Below are positions 1 through 8,148 of a stretch of 48,437 nt of DNA, one piece after another. Both the position numbers and the translations under genes were made by a program. The DNA is taken from assembly GCA_016928195.1 (NCBI GenBank), contig JAFGLF010000053.1, positions 1-48,437 on the forward strand, in the 5' to 3' direction. Origin of the DNA: Elusimicrobiota bacterium. GTDB lineage: Bacteria; Elusimicrobiota; UBA8919. Numbering within the stretch: the first letter of the stretch is position 1; each line of letters opens with the position of its first letter. The notes beneath the pieces are model-generated. The model did not search any database and had not been told where the DNA came from. It saw only the letters and a program-made list of their open reading frames with translations.

Positions 1-19
1 CTATCCCTACGTAATACAT
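1..19 (-). CDS. Start of a gene cut by the left edge; possible IS110-type transposase
   Basis: Only six codons are visible, reading MYYVGI from an ATG preceded by a G-rich Shine-Dalgarno stretch. IS110-family transposases commonly begin with a similar Y-V-G-I-D-L string (the start of the DEDD RuvC-like domain), so this is a candidate. Six residues cannot establish the family. The upstream region holds a consensus promoter, a three-codon ORF and a hairpin that would cover the Shine-Dalgarno, which shows that a regulated gene really starts here. It could equally be an unrelated protein. Confidence 0.35.
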
Positions 20-21
20 AA

Positions 22-64
22 TGTACCCCCCTCTCTCTATTTTACTTTTTTTTCCTTGGGTACA
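22..64 (-). promoter_or_regulatory. Leader hairpin covering the Shine-Dalgarno of the left-edge gene
   Basis: A perfect 7-bp inverted repeat, TGTACCC at 22-28 and GGGTACA at 58-64, places the G-rich ribosome-binding site of the left-edge gene in the 3' arm of a stem. The 5' arm begins directly after the stop codon of a three-codon ORF, so a ribosome finishing that ORF would sit on the 5' arm and free the downstream site. The pairing is seen in the sequence; the regulatory role is inferred. Confidence 0.4.
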
Positions 65-76
65 CTATGCCTTCAT
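65..76 (-). CDS. Three-codon leader ORF (Met-Lys-Ala)
   Basis: ATG AAG GCA TAG preceded at 5-nt spacing by AAGGAG (82-87) and lying about 30 nt after a consensus -10 box. The ribosome-binding site is better than that of many real genes in this window. Its stop codon abuts the 5' arm of the next hairpin, which is the layout of a translation-coupled attenuator. It could also be coincidence; nothing is conserved that can be judged here. Confidence 0.3.
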   Translation of the reverse strand: MKA

Positions 77-105
77 TATAACTCCTTGTATTACTTTCTA
101 CTAAA

Positions 106-134
106 AGTATAACATTTTTATTAAGGTATGTCAA
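106..134 (-). promoter_or_regulatory. Sigma-70 type promoter for the left-edge gene
   Basis: Minus-strand -35 TTGACA (129-134) and -10 TATACT (106-111) are separated by exactly 17 bp. It lies between the end of dapL and the left-edge gene and points leftward, so the left-edge gene has its own promoter. Confidence 0.65.
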
Positions 135-189
135 TAGGAAAGTTTGTTTTACTAAATTTTTATTCTCAGGGGGAGCATTAGATATGCCT

Positions 190-1362
190 TTACCACTTGA
201 TTTTTGAAATTCTTTCAATCGCCTGTTTCAGACGCGGAACAGGAACAGTCAGGGCAAACCTGACATATCCCTCACCGGAAGGGCCCATGCCGTTGCCCGG
301 CGTGGAAACAATCCCTGCTTTATCCAGAAGTTTTTCGACTGTTTCGGCAGAGGTATATCCGCCGGGAACTTTTGCCCATATATAAAAGGTTGCAGAAGGT
401 TTTTTAACAACCCAGCCGAGACTATTCAGCCTGCTGACAAAAACATCCCGTCTTTCCTGATATATTCTTCTCATTTCCGAAACGCAACTCTGCGATGATT
501 CAAGCGCTGCAATTCCTGCTTCCTGGACTGCATTAAAAACTCCGGAATCATAATTGTCCTTTACCTTTGCAAGTCCGGACAAAATTTTTGGATTCCCGCA
601 AGCCCATCCCAACCGCCAGCCGGTCATATTGTATGTTTTGGACACGGAATGAAACTCTATACCCACATCTTTTGCTCCTTTGGTTTCAAGGAAACTCGGA
701 GGCTTTTTATTGTCAAAATAAATCTCCGAATATGCCGTATCAGCACAGACAATAATATTGTACTTTTTTGCAAACGCAACAACTCTTTCATAAAACTCCG
801 GTGTTGCGGTTGCCGAGGTCGGATTGTTCGGATAATTTATAAATAAAATTTTTGATTTTCTTGCAACCTTTTCCGGAATCTTTTCCAAACTGGGCAGAAA
901 ATCGTTCTTTTCAATTAAAGGAAGAAAATAGGAACTCCCCTCGGAAAAAATTGTGCCGCAGTTATATACGGGATATCCCGGTTCCGGTATCAATACAACG
1001 TCTCCGGGATTGACAAATGCCAGATGTATATGCCCTATCCCTTCCTTTGAACCGATTAAGGAATGAATCTCATCCTGCGGATTTAAATCAACATCGAACC
1101 GCTGTTTATACCAGTTCGAAACTGCGGTTCTGAACTCCATAATTCCGGCACCAAAAGGATACTGGTGGTTTTTCGGCTTTTCAACTGCAGATTTCATAGC
1201 ATCAACAATATGTTTTGGGGTTGGGAGATCAGGGTCACCGACACCCAGCGATATTATATCAACCCCTTTCTTGATTGCTGCTTTTTTCTTTTTGTCAATT
1301 TCAACAAAAAGATACGGAGGCAACTTTTTTAACCGTTTAGAAAAATCAACTTCGCTCAACAT
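190..1362 (-). CDS. dapL: LL-diaminopimelate aminotransferase
   Basis: PLP-dependent class I/II aminotransferase of 390 residues that converts tetrahydrodipicolinate directly to LL-diaminopimelate, bypassing the succinylase and acetylase branches. Visible motifs: NYPNNPT at about residues 176-182, the PLP-contacting Asp at 208, and SKTYNMTGWRLGW with the Schiff-base Lys at 242. I place the start at the ATG at 1362, preceded by AAGGAGAG; the longer frame to 1407 adds 15 unrelated residues and lacks a ribosome site. The start overlaps the stop of the upstream membrane-protein gene by 7 bp, implying translational coupling. With dapA, dapB, dapF and lysA also in the window the DapL variant pathway is complete after aspartate semialdehyde. 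A related aminotransferase specificity is possible, but the context makes dapL likely. Confidence 0.9.
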   Translation of the reverse strand: MLSEVDFSKRLKKLPPYLFVEIDKKKKAAIKKGVDIISLGVGDPDLPTPKHIVDAMKSAVEKPKNHQYPFGAGIMEFRTAVSNWYKQRFDVDLNPQDEIHSLIGSKEGIGHIHLAFVNPGDVVLIPEPGYPVYNCGTIFSEGSSYFLPLIEKNDFLPSLEKIPEKVARKSKILFINYPNNPTSATATPEFYERVVAFAKKYNIIVCADTAYSEIYFDNKKPPSFLETKGAKDVGIEFHSVSKTYNMTGWRLGWACGNPKILSGLAKVKDNYDSGVFNAVQEAGIAALESSQSCVSEMRRIYQERRDVFVSRLNSLGWVVKKPSATFYIWAKVPGGYTSAETVEKLLDKAGIVSTPGNGMGPSGEGYVRFALTVPVPRLKQAIERISKIKW

Positions 1363-1721
1363 TTTTCTCTCCTTAATATTCTTATAGCAAAGAAAACAAG
1401 TCCGCACAGAAAAACAAGTGCAACAATATTCGTAATCCAGCCGCCAAAAACACCCATTTCATAAGGATATCCTTCATAACCGTAATCTGCGAGTGTTTTT
1501 GAAGTCAAAATAACGCTTAAAAACGGAATTACTTTTGACAACAACCCGCCTTTATAAACCAGTAAAGACCAGAAAAGCCAGAACAGAATGGATATTCCGA
1601 AAAGCGTAAGAACTATCATTGACGCTATGTGCATAGGGTCATAAACCGGTTCTTCGGGATTTTCTTCGTCTGAAAAGACATCCTTTATCCATAACCAAAC
1701 TTTTCCCATAAACTCTTTCAT
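1356..1721 (-). CDS. Small membrane protein of unknown function
   Basis: 121 residues. An acidic, proline-containing N-terminal segment (about 1-30) is followed by a hydrophobic helix at about 32-55, a second weaker hydrophobic stretch near 60-72 and a clear helix at about 92-112 ending in a basic RILRREK tail. It is therefore an inner-membrane protein with two or three passes. The start has AGAGG six bases upstream. It sits between the FAH-family gene and dapL and overlaps dapL by 7 bp, so it is probably co-translated with dapL. I do not recognise a family; nothing points to a catalytic role. Confidence 0.7.
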   Translation of the reverse strand: MKEFMGKVWLWIKDVFSDEENPEEPVYDPMHIASMIVLTLFGISILFWLFWSLLVYKGGLLSKVIPFLSVILTSKTLADYGYEGYPYEMGVFGGWITNIVALVFLCGLVFFAIRILRREKC

Positions 1722-1748
1722 TTTAAACCTCTATTCACTTCGTTTATA

Positions 1749-1827
1749 CACAAATTACCGCAAATCAACACCCGAATTACCACAACTAATTAGCGGCAAT
1801 TTGGAATTTAATTTGCGTTAATTCGTG
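1749..1827. repeat. Fold-back intergenic element (AACGCAAAT word family)
   Basis: Seventeen-base arms at 1749-1765 (CACAAATTACCGCAAAT) and 1811-1827 (ATTTGCGTTAATTCGTG) are reverse complements apart from two mismatches, with related words between them. The right arm overlaps the last codons and TAA stop of the FAH-family gene, so the element encodes that protein's C-terminal residues. It belongs to the same vocabulary as the elements near 3.45, 8.05, 9.1, 9.9, 21.4, 24.5 and 26.65 kb. Confidence 0.75.
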
Positions 1828-2450
1828 TTTACTACGTAATTCGTAAGTGTTCCTATTTTTTCTATTTTTACTTCTATCTTATCCCCGATCCTAACCGGAC
1901 CTACTCCGACCGGTGTACCTGTTGCTATAACATCATATTTTTCAAGTGTCATAATTTTTGATATAAATGATATTAGTTTCTCCGTTTTGAAAATCAGATT
2001 CTCTGTATTAGAAGACTGTTTTAATTTACTGTTTAAAAAAAGCTCTATCTTAAGATTATCCGGGTTTATTCCGGATACTATATGCGGACCTATGGGACAA
2101 AATGTATCAAAAGATTTTGCCCTTGTCCACTGACCGTCCTTTTTCTGTAAATCCCTTGCAGTAACATCATTAAAACATGAATACCCTAAAATATATTTTT
2201 TTGCGTTTTTTTCGGATACATTTTTGCATTTCTTCCCGATTACTATTGCAAGTTCTGCTTCGTAATCAACCTGTTTTGACATTTTCGGGTATTTTATTTC
2301 TTGGTTATTCCAGATTACAGCAGACGAGGGTTTAAGAAAAATCACCGGCTCTGCCGGAAGTTTCATCTTTAATTCCCTTGCATGGTCAATATAATTCAAG
2401 CCGACTGCAATAACCTTTGACGGCTTTTTTTCGAACTTATAAATCCTCAT
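1818..2450 (-). CDS. Fumarylacetoacetate hydrolase (FAH) family protein
   Basis: 210 residues, a single FAH catalytic domain of the size seen in the short members (YcgM/fumarylpyruvate hydrolase and HpcE-like isomerase/decarboxylases). The family signature is visible: AVGLNYIDHARE near residues 16-27, VDYEAELAIVIG with the metal-binding Glu pair at about 61-72, GYSCFNDVTARDLQ near 89-102, and SFDTFCPIGPHIV near 113-125. FAH proteins cleave or decarboxylate beta-diketo acids with Mg2+ or Mn2+; the substrate here cannot be read from sequence. No aromatic-degradation genes are nearby. The gene lies between dapB and the small membrane protein gene in a lysine/ATPase gene string. Its final residues are encoded by an intergenic fold-back element. 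Confidence 0.85.
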   Translation of the reverse strand: MRIYKFEKKPSKVIAVGLNYIDHARELKMKLPAEPVIFLKPSSAVIWNNQEIKYPKMSKQVDYEAELAIVIGKKCKNVSEKNAKKYILGYSCFNDVTARDLQKKDGQWTRAKSFDTFCPIGPHIVSGINPDNLKIELFLNSKLKQSSNTENLIFKTEKLISFISKIMTLEKYDVIATGTPVGVGPVRIGDKIEVKIEKIGTLTNYVVNTN

Positions 2451-2460
2451 CTTTTCTCAC

Positions 2461-2664
2461 AGAGCGAGGCAGAAATTTTTATCAGACCCTTGAGGAACGA
2501 CTAACACTTTCAATCGACCGCGAGGGGGAACTTTTCGTAGAGCCTCGATTTGCGACTACGCTTTCACGAGCAAATCTCCGAGCGAGCTGGTGCCGAGCGA
2601 CTCAAGAAAAGTTTTCCCGAGGGGTCAGGCTGAACGTGTCTGAAAAAATTTACTGCCGAGCGAC
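2461..2664. repeat. About 200-bp nested palindrome containing a 106-bp dispersed repeat core
   Basis: The core at 2516-2621 recurs at 5748-5855 with roughly 85 percent identity by eye. Its ends are inverted repeats (GGGAACTTTTC and GAAAAGTTTTCCC), and within it CTCGATTTGC pairs with GCAAATCTCCGAG. Here, unlike in the second copy, the core is wrapped by further outer arms (2461-2490 with 2632-2664, sharing GAGGCAG/CTGCC and CAGAC/GTCTG). The element fills the whole spacer between dapB and the FAH gene. It encodes no plausible protein. Confidence 0.8.
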
Positions 2665-2667
2665 TAT

Positions 2668-3426
2668 TCATATCCCCAGAACATTTTTCATGCTGTAAAG
2701 TTTAGGTTTTTTATTTGCAAGCCACTTTGCCGCCTTTACCGCACCTGCGACAAGGGTCTCGCGTGAACGTGCCCGGTGTGTAAGCTCTATTCTTTCTCCC
2801 GGACCCGCAAAAATTACCGTATGTTCACCTGCGATGTCACCTGCGCGTATGGCATGTATTCCTATTTCGTTTTTCCTCGGTCCTACATTGCCATGCCTGC
2901 CGTAAACCGGTGTCAGTTTAAGTTTTTTCGAAATTACCTCGGCAAGTTTCAATGCCGTTCCTGACGGGGCATCCTTTTTCTGACTGTGATGTGCTTCTAC
3001 TATCTCAATATCATAGCTTGAGAGAACACCTGCCACGGCTTCGGTAATCTCAAATAACAGGTTTACACCTAGCGACATATTAGGCGCAAAAACAATCGGT
3101 ATCTCTTTAGCTGCCTCCTCTATTTCTTTAATGCCTTCATCGGGAATTCCGGTGGTACCGATAACCATAGCTTTCCTGCTTTTTAGTACCGATTTCAGGT
3201 GTTCCAGTGTTGCCTCAGGATTTGTAAATTCAATTACCATATCGGTATTTTTCAATACTGCTTCAAGATTATCTGTAATCTTTATATCACCTACTTTCCT
3301 TCCGATAGCATTATTACCCTTTGACTCTATTGCACCCACCAGAGCAGTATCCTCTTCGGTAAGGACTTTTGCCGTTATCATTCTGCCCATTTTTCCGGCT
3401 GCACCGCATACGGTAATGTTTAACAT
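2668..3426 (-). CDS. dapB: 4-hydroxy-tetrahydrodipicolinate reductase
   Basis: 252 residues. It reduces the DapA product to tetrahydrodipicolinate with NAD(P)H, second committed step of lysine and diaminopimelate synthesis. The N-terminal Rossmann motif ITVCGAAGKMGRM starts at residue 4; GTTG and FAPNMSLGVN follow, and the catalytic signature HHSQKKDAPSGTA is intact, ending with the family's typical tail SMKNVLGI. I start at the ATG at 3426, which has GGGGGA five bases upstream; an ATG four codons earlier lacks a good site. Length is normal for bacterial DapB. It is downstream of the V-ATPase genes and upstream of the FAH gene. Confidence 0.95.
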   Translation of the reverse strand: MLNITVCGAAGKMGRMITAKVLTEEDTALVGAIESKGNNAIGRKVGDIKITDNLEAVLKNTDMVIEFTNPEATLEHLKSVLKSRKAMVIGTTGIPDEGIKEIEEAAKEIPIVFAPNMSLGVNLLFEITEAVAGVLSSYDIEIVEAHHSQKKDAPSGTALKLAEVISKKLKLTPVYGRHGNVGPRKNEIGIHAIRAGDIAGEHTVIFAGPGERIELTHRARSRETLVAGAVKAAKWLANKKPKLYSMKNVLGI

Positions 3427-3451
3427 ATATTCCCCCATTCGCTCCGCTCAT

Positions 3452-3597
3452 ACACAAATTACCGCAAATTAACTGCCAAGCACCGCTAATCATTTGCCTG
3501 CCTCGCTGTCATCAGGCGGGTGGAAATTTGGTCCGCCTCCGCCGTTCGCCAACCGGCGAAGGCGGATGGCGGATTTATTTGCGGACATTTGCGTTTA
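3452..3597. repeat. Fold-back element with two GC-rich inner palindromes
   Basis: It opens with the same ACAAATTACCGCAAATTAAC words as the element at 1749 and closes with ATTTGCGTTTAG, which supplies the stop codon of ntpD. Inserted between are two GC-rich hairpins: 3497-3520 (CCTGCC...GGCGGG ends) and 3532-3573, where TCCGCCTCCGCCGTTCGCC faces GGCGAAGGCGGATGGCGGA across a 4-nt loop. It occupies the spacer between ntpD and dapB. Confidence 0.75.
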
Positions 3598-4215
3598 GTG
3601 GGAACGAACAATATCCTTAACCTTCATAAGACGGGTCAGAGCATCTCTTTCGAGTTCTCCCATCTTCATTGTAATATATTTTATTGTTTCAATAAGGCCC
3701 GGTATAAAAATGTACTCAAGGGCATTTACCCGGCGCCGTATTCTCTCTATTTCGGAAGCCATTCTCAAAAGACGTTTCTCTTCCTGGGCAAGTTTTAATA
3801 ACTGCGGAAGTAATTCCTTTGCCGAATCAAAAACCATATCCATCTTAACAGATGTTCCGGAAAACTCATAATCGGCGTCAGGCGGGACAAACCTGTATGA
3901 AAACTCGGCAACAGGAATATTCATAAAATTTCTGAGTTTTTTTTCAATCTCAATCTTCTGTTTTGACGATAAAACCTTGTAGTCCGTAACAGTTTTCGAC
4001 TGAGATGCGGTAGTAAAAACATAATCGCGGTAGACCTTAAGAAGTTTTTCTTCCAAATCCAGCCGGTCCTTCCGGATCTGCTTAATCATAATCATAAACT
4101 GCCGGATAAGTTCTTCCTGTTTATCCTTTAAAAGTTTATGTCCGCGTCTGGCAATTATAAGCCGTCGCTTTATTTTTAACAGTTCCATCCTGTTCGGATT
4201 TACGTTTAGCCTCAT
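3595..4215 (-). CDS. ntpD: V-type ATP synthase subunit D (central rotor stalk)
   Basis: 206 residues, normal for subunit D, the long coiled-coil axle inside the A3B3 head. The family-specific start VNPNRMELLKIKRRLIIARRGHKLLKDK is visible from residue 4, as is the C-terminal basic helix RRRVNALEYIFIPGL that precedes the final helix. It is the last gene of the ATPase operon in the order F-I-K-E-C-G-A-B-D, the order of the Enterococcus hirae ntp operon. AGGAG lies only one base from the ATG, an unusually short gap. The stop codon is provided by a fold-back element. Confidence 0.95.
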   Translation of the reverse strand: MRLNVNPNRMELLKIKRRLIIARRGHKLLKDKQEELIRQFMIMIKQIRKDRLDLEEKLLKVYRDYVFTTASQSKTVTDYKVLSSKQKIEIEKKLRNFMNIPVAEFSYRFVPPDADYEFSGTSVKMDMVFDSAKELLPQLLKLAQEEKRLLRMASEIERIRRRVNALEYIFIPGLIETIKYITMKMGELERDALTRLMKVKDIVRSH

Positions 4216-4233
4216 ACTCCTAAATAATGATTG

Positions 4234-4309
4234 CAGTGATAAAAAGAACGATTACGGTGATACACCAACACCTATTATTTATCGCTGTAATCTGCCGTTA
4301 AAATCACTG
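4234..4309. repeat. Fold-back intergenic element (GATTACAGTGAT word family)
   Basis: GATTACGGTGAT (4250-4261) faces ATCGCTGTAATC (4281-4292) and CAGTGAT (4234-4240) faces ATCACTG (4303-4309). The same vocabulary is used in the spacer between ntpF and ntpI. It fills the gap between ntpB and ntpD. Confidence 0.75.
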
Positions 4310-4320
4310 GTATCAGATCC

Positions 4321-5715
4321 CTATGACAGTTCCGCTGCTTTAAGGTCTTTAGGCATATATTTCTTTATTTCTTCCGGTTTTACCCGTTTCAATTCACCCT
4401 TTGGCAGAGGTGCCAGAAGCTGCCAGCCAAGATTCAGTGTTTCTATAATGGACCTGTCATCCGAAACACCCTGCCCTACAAATTCCTTTTCAAACCTGTC
4501 GGTAAATTTTACAAAAAGTTTATCTGTTTCCGTCAACGATGCCTCTCCTAAAATTATAGCCAGTTCCTTTGCCTCCTTACCGCGTGCATATGCTGCAAAC
4601 AGCTGGTTGGTTACACCGGCATGGTCTTCACGGGTATGTTCGGAACCAATACCCTTTTGTTTAAGACGGGAAAGCGACGGCAACACATCTATAGGCGGAT
4701 ATATTCCGGAGCGCAGAAGGTCACGCGAAAGAATAATCTGTCCTTCGGTAATATATCCTGTTAAATCCGGGACCGGATGTGTCTTATCATCTTCCGGCAT
4801 CGTAAGAATGGGTATCTGTGTAATGGAACCTTTTCTGCCTTTTATTCTTCCTGCTCTTTCGTAAATAGTTGACAAATCGGTATACATATAACCGGGATAA
4901 CCGCGGCGGCCCGGTATTTCTTTTCTTGCTGCCGAAATTTCTCTCAACGCATCACAGTAGTTTGTCATATTTGTTAAAATTACAAGTACATGCATATCCT
5001 TTTCATAAGCAAGATACTCCGCACAGCTCAACGCCATTCTTGGTGTTGCTATACGTTCAATAGTGGGATCATCGGCAAGATTTATAAAAAGTACGGCCCG
5101 TTCTATAGCCCCGGTCTTCTTAAAGTCCTCTATAAAGTATGCTGCTTCTTCATATGTTATTCCCATTGCACCGAAAACAACCGCAAACTTTTCGTCCTTG
5201 CCCAAGATTTTTGCCTGTCTAGCTATCTGTGCAGCCAGCATATTATGCGGTAATCCGGTAGCGGAAAAAATAGGAAGTTTCTGACCGCGAACCAGCGTGT
5301 TCATAGCATCAATAGCGGAAATTCCGGTCTGTATAAACTCCATAGGAAAATCCCTGGCATACGGATTAATCGCACTGCCATTTATATCAACTTTCTTTTC
5401 AGGAATTATCTCCGCAGCTTTATCAATGGGATGCCCCAGTCCGTCAAAAATTCTTCCCAGTATATCAATGGATACCGGGAGTTCCATCCCCCTGCCTTTA
5501 AATCTGACACGGGACTGCGTTGTATTGAGCCCTATCGGACCTTCAAAAAGCTGTAAAAGAACCTTGTCGTTATGGACTTCCAGAACCTGACCCCGGCGGA
5601 CCTCACCGGTCTTTGTAAGTATTTCTGCCATTTCTCCATATTTTATATCTTTAGTCCCTTCTACTAAAAGAAGCGGACCTGCAATACTTGTAACATTCAA
5701 ATATTCCTTGTTCAT
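4321..5715 (-). CDS. ntpB: V-type ATP synthase subunit B (regulatory, non-catalytic)
   Basis: 464 residues, normal for subunit B of V/A-ATPases. It alternates with subunit A in the hexameric head and contributes the arginine finger rather than a P-loop. Visible features: beta-barrel N-terminus starting [28 protein letters not shown] near 87-98, [15 protein letters not shown] (the degenerate P-loop equivalent) near 143-157, and the conserved [32 protein letters not shown] region, here written in parts: [12 protein letters not shown] then [19 protein letters not shown] precedes the ATG. A 106-bp dispersed repeat separates it from ntpA. Confidence 0.97.
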   Translation of the reverse strand: MNKEYLNVTSIAGPLLLVEGTKDIKYGEMAEILTKTGEVRRGQVLEVHNDKVLLQLFEGPIGLNTTQSRVRFKGRGMELPVSIDILGRIFDGLGHPIDKAAEIIPEKKVDINGSAINPYARDFPMEFIQTGISAIDAMNTLVRGQKLPIFSATGLPHNMLAAQIARQAKILGKDEKFAVVFGAMGITYEEAAYFIEDFKKTGAIERAVLFINLADDPTIERIATPRMALSCAEYLAYEKDMHVLVILTNMTNYCDALREISAARKEIPGRRGYPGYMYTDLSTIYERAGRIKGRKGSITQIPILTMPEDDKTHPVPDLTGYITEGQIILSRDLLRSGIYPPIDVLPSLSRLKQKGIGSEHTREDHAGVTNQLFAAYARGKEAKELAIILGEASLTETDKLFVKFTDRFEKEFVGQGVSDDRSIIETLNLGWQLLAPLPKGELKRVKPEEIKKYMPKDLKAAELS

Positions 5716-5747
5716 TTTCTTAACCCTAAACTCCCAACACTTTTAAC

Positions 5748-5855
5748 TGACTGCGAGGGAAACACTTTTCGAAGAGCCTCGATTTACGACTACACATTCA
5801 CGAGCAAATCGCCGAGCGGGCTGGTGCCGAACGGCTCAAAAAAAGTTTTCCCGAG
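5748..5855. repeat. Second copy of the 106-bp dispersed repeat
   Basis: Matches the core at 2516-2621 in order and orientation, including the inverted ends (GCGAGGGAAACACTTTTCG and AAAGTTTTCCCGAG) and the inner pairing CTCGATTT/CAAATCGCCGAG. Several differences fall on paired positions. It lies in the spacer between ntpA and ntpB, upstream of the ntpB start. Confidence 0.8.
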
Positions 5856-5866
5856 TAACATAACCA

Positions 5867-7627
5867 CTATTGTACCTCTTTATCCAGCTGGTCAAACTGT
5901 TCAATATCCTTATCCTTAATAAACTTCATTCTTGCAATTTTAGTTCTTACTATCATTTCTGCAATTTCATTAATGGTTGCTCCCTGATTCAGAAGCTTTT
6001 CACATTTATCGTGCAGTGAAATAATAAGCCTGAGCATCCTATACTGTATTCTAAATGACGTATATGTATCCTCCGGATCAAAAGCGACCTGATGCAGAAA
6101 ATCTTCACGTATTGATTTAGCCGTAATCAAAATTAATCTCTCCAAAGATGTCAATGCTTCTATTCCGACAAGACGGACAATCTCTTCAAGCGATGCTTCC
6201 TGTTGTAAAAGCTGCATCGCAGTTTTTCTGAGTGATAAGAAGTCAGCAGCTATATTTTTATCAAGATATCCTGCAAGCGACTCAATATACAACGAATAAC
6301 TTCTCAGCCATGAAATCGCCGGGAAATGACGTGCATAAGCAAGTTTATCTTCAAGCGACCAGAAAACTTTTACAATTCTCAGAGTTGCCTGCACAACCGG
6401 GTCAGATAAATCTCCGCCAGGAGGTGAAACCGAACCAATAATCGTAAGCGCGCCTGTACGGTCATCACTACCGAGACATTTCACCCTGCCGGCTCTTTCA
6501 TAGAACTCGGCAAGACGGGTTGAAAGATATGCGGGATACCCTTCATCGCCCGGCATTTCCTCAAGCCTTCCGGAAATTTCTCTCAATGCTTCTGCCCATC
6601 TGGAAGTAGAATCGGCCATAAGTGCAACTGTATAACCCATGTCCCTGAAATATTCCGCTATTGTAATACCGGTATAAACCGACGACTCGCGGGCAGCAAC
6701 CGGCATGTTGGATGTATTTGCTATCAAAACAGTCCTTTTAATCAGAGGCTCATTTGTTTTCGGATCTTTGAGGTGCGGGAATTCCAAAAGAACATCCGCC
6801 ATTTCGTTCCCTCTTTCACCGCAACCGACAAAAACAATTATATCGGCATCCGCCCATTTCGATATCTGGTGCTGAACAACGGTTTTACCGGAGCCGAATG
6901 GTCCGGGGATACAAGCGGTCCCTCCTTTCGCAACAGGAAAAAACGTATCAATAACCCGCTGTCCTGTTATCAGTGGTTCCGAAGGTGCAATTTTTTCTTT
7001 ATATAAACGGGATTTTCTTACAGGATATCTCTGCATCATTGAAACGCTGATTACCTCTTTACCCCCATCATCAATGGATTGGTGTGGGGGTTTCTGACGT
7101 TGTATCTCACAAACCGTATCTTCAACCGTAAAATCTCCTTCTGCAATCTTTAGTATCTTACCTTCTACCCCAACAGGTGCCATTATTTTATGAATTACAA
7201 GGGATGTTTCCTGTACGGTTCCTAAAACATCTCCGGGAATTATACTGTCACCTTTCTTTAATACAGGAATAAAATGCCATTTCTTTTTTCTGTTAAGCGC
7301 AGGCACATCCACTCCGCGTGCGATCCAGTCACCGGAAATTTCTGATATACTGTCGAGCGGACGCTGAATCCCGTCATAAATAGAACTGATTATTCCGGGA
7401 CCCAATTCGACGGAAAGAGGAGTGCCGGTTGCCGTGACAATCTCGCCCGGACCAATGCCTGATGTCTCTTCATAAACCTGTATTGATGCCAGATTGTTCC
7501 TCAGCTCAAGGACCTCGCCGATAAGCTTTTTCTCCCCGACCTTTACAACCTCGTACATTTTAACATTCCCGAGATTTTCGGCAATAACAAGCGGACCGGC
7601 TACTTTTACAATTTTACCCTTTGTCAT
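5867..7627 (-). CDS. ntpA: V-type ATP synthase subunit A (catalytic)
   Basis: 586 residues, the ATP-hydrolysing or synthesising subunit. Walker A is GPFGSGKT at residues 242-249 (the family usually shows GAFGCGKT or GPFGSGKT). The bulge domain before it and conserved stretches such as [20 protein letters not shown] and [19 protein letters not shown] follow. The loop just before [12 protein letters not shown] contains [13 protein letters not shown] (179-191), which looks longer than in homologues I recall, and its DNA is a copy of the CCCCCACACC hairpin family (7058-7093). AAGGATG lies ahead of the ATG. Fifth from the end of the operon's nine ATPase genes are F-I-K-E-C-G ahead and B-D behind. 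Confidence 0.97.
   Translation of the reverse strand: MTKGKIVKVAGPLVIAENLGNVKMYEVVKVGEKKLIGEVLELRNNLASIQVYEETSGIGPGEIVTATGTPLSVELGPGIISSIYDGIQRPLDSISEISGDWIARGVDVPALNRKKKWHFIPVLKKGDSIIPGDVLGTVQETSLVIHKIMAPVGVEGKILKIAEGDFTVEDTVCEIQRQKPPHQSIDDGGKEVISVSMMQRYPVRKSRLYKEKIAPSEPLITGQRVIDTFFPVAKGGTACIPGPFGSGKTVVQHQISKWADADIIVFVGCGERGNEMADVLLEFPHLKDPKTNEPLIKRTVLIANTSNMPVAARESSVYTGITIAEYFRDMGYTVALMADSTSRWAEALREISGRLEEMPGDEGYPAYLSTRLAEFYERAGRVKCLGSDDRTGALTIIGSVSPPGGDLSDPVVQATLRIVKVFWSLEDKLAYARHFPAISWLRSYSLYIESLAGYLDKNIAADFLSLRKTAMQLLQQEASLEEIVRLVGIEALTSLERLILITAKSIREDFLHQVAFDPEDTYTSFRIQYRMLRLIISLHDKCEKLLNQGATINEIAEMIVRTKIARMKFIKDKDIEQFDQLDKEVQ
7058..7093. repeat. CCCCCACACC hairpin element inside the ntpA coding sequence
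   Basis: On the minus strand AAACCCCCACACCAAT is followed after two bases by ATTGATGATGGGGGTAAA, an imperfect inverted repeat with the same arms and outer AAA bases as the elements at 14719-14791 and 33800-33840. It is translated in frame as part of a surface-loop sequence ([12 protein letters not shown]) ahead of the conserved MMQRYPVR motif. Confidence 0.6.
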
Positions 7628-7664
7628 AATACATCCTTAAACAAACAATTTAAACGAATTGAAA

Positions 7665-7717
7665 CAGATGCATACAGATTTATATCCGTCTGAATCTGCA
7701 CTTTCATCCGTCTGCAT
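7665..7717. repeat. Fold-back intergenic element (CAGATGCATACAGATT words)
   Basis: CAGATGCATACAGATT at 7665-7680 is answered by AATCTGCA (7693-7700) and ATCCGTCTGCAT (7706-7717). It fills the spacer between ntpG and ntpA with a vocabulary not used elsewhere in the window but the same layout as the other spacers. Confidence 0.65.
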
Positions 7718-7719
7718 TA

Positions 7720-8037
7720 TCATTCTTCCGGCGGAGGACTGCCTATTGCTTTTATCGAAAGCTGTCTTAACTTTTTCAAAGATAACTCCGATGACGGCAA
7801 CTCAACACCCGGTACAATGGTAATGATGGAATCACTGTTAAGATTGATTTTTTCTATAAAATCTAAAAGCATAACAGCAAAAGTTTTTGTTATATATATC
7901 AAATCGTAGTGCTGTTCAACTGCCAGGCGTATATTATTTCTGGCTGTTTTCTCGTCTACGGCATTAAGAACATCCGTTCCGAGCCCGCGCCAGAATCCTG
8001 TTGCCTCATTCTCGCCGATAAAACAAATCTTAGCCAT
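7720..8037 (-). CDS. ntpG: V-type ATP synthase subunit F (named NtpG in Enterococcus)
   Basis: 105 residues, the small rotor subunit that binds subunit D at the base of the axle. The fold signature is visible: AKICFIGENEATGFWRGLG at the N-terminus (beta strand followed by the family's F-x-L-G-type turn), YDLIYITKTFAV near 48-59, and SIITIVPGVELP near 74-85. I use the ATG at 8037 with GGAG five bases upstream; a GTG two codons earlier is the longer alternative. Position between ntpC and ntpA matches the ntp operon order. Confidence 0.9.
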   Translation of the reverse strand: MAKICFIGENEATGFWRGLGTDVLNAVDEKTARNNIRLAVEQHYDLIYITKTFAVMLLDFIEKINLNSDSIITIVPGVELPSSELSLKKLRQLSIKAIGSPPPEE

Positions 8038-8043
8038 CCTCAC

Positions 8044-8148
8044 TCCGTTCAGATACGCGAATCTTCGCGAATCTAATCCGCCACGGCGGACTAATCTTTT
8101 ATTCGTGTGTATTCGCGTTGCCCTCTCATTCGCGTTTATTAGCGTTCC
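8044..8148. repeat. Fold-back intergenic element (ACGCGAAT words) with TCCGCCACGGCGGA core
   Basis: Read on the minus strand, three to four ACGCGAAT-type words are followed by ATTAG, the GC-rich near-palindrome TCCGCCACGGCGGA (8077-8090), then TTAG and two ATTCGCG words, so the whole spacer folds back on itself. It separates ntpC from ntpG. Confidence 0.75.

Noticed and set aside
20-189. IS110 bridge RNA in the leader of the left-edge gene
   Set aside because: The region is very A/T-rich and lacks the succession of stable stem-loops expected of a bridge RNA; only one short hairpin next to the start is clear, and the transposase identity rests on six residues.
2417-2698. 93-codon plus-strand frame in the dapB-FAH spacer
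   Set aside because: It runs through the nested palindrome and both flanking genes; the second repeat copy does not keep the frame.
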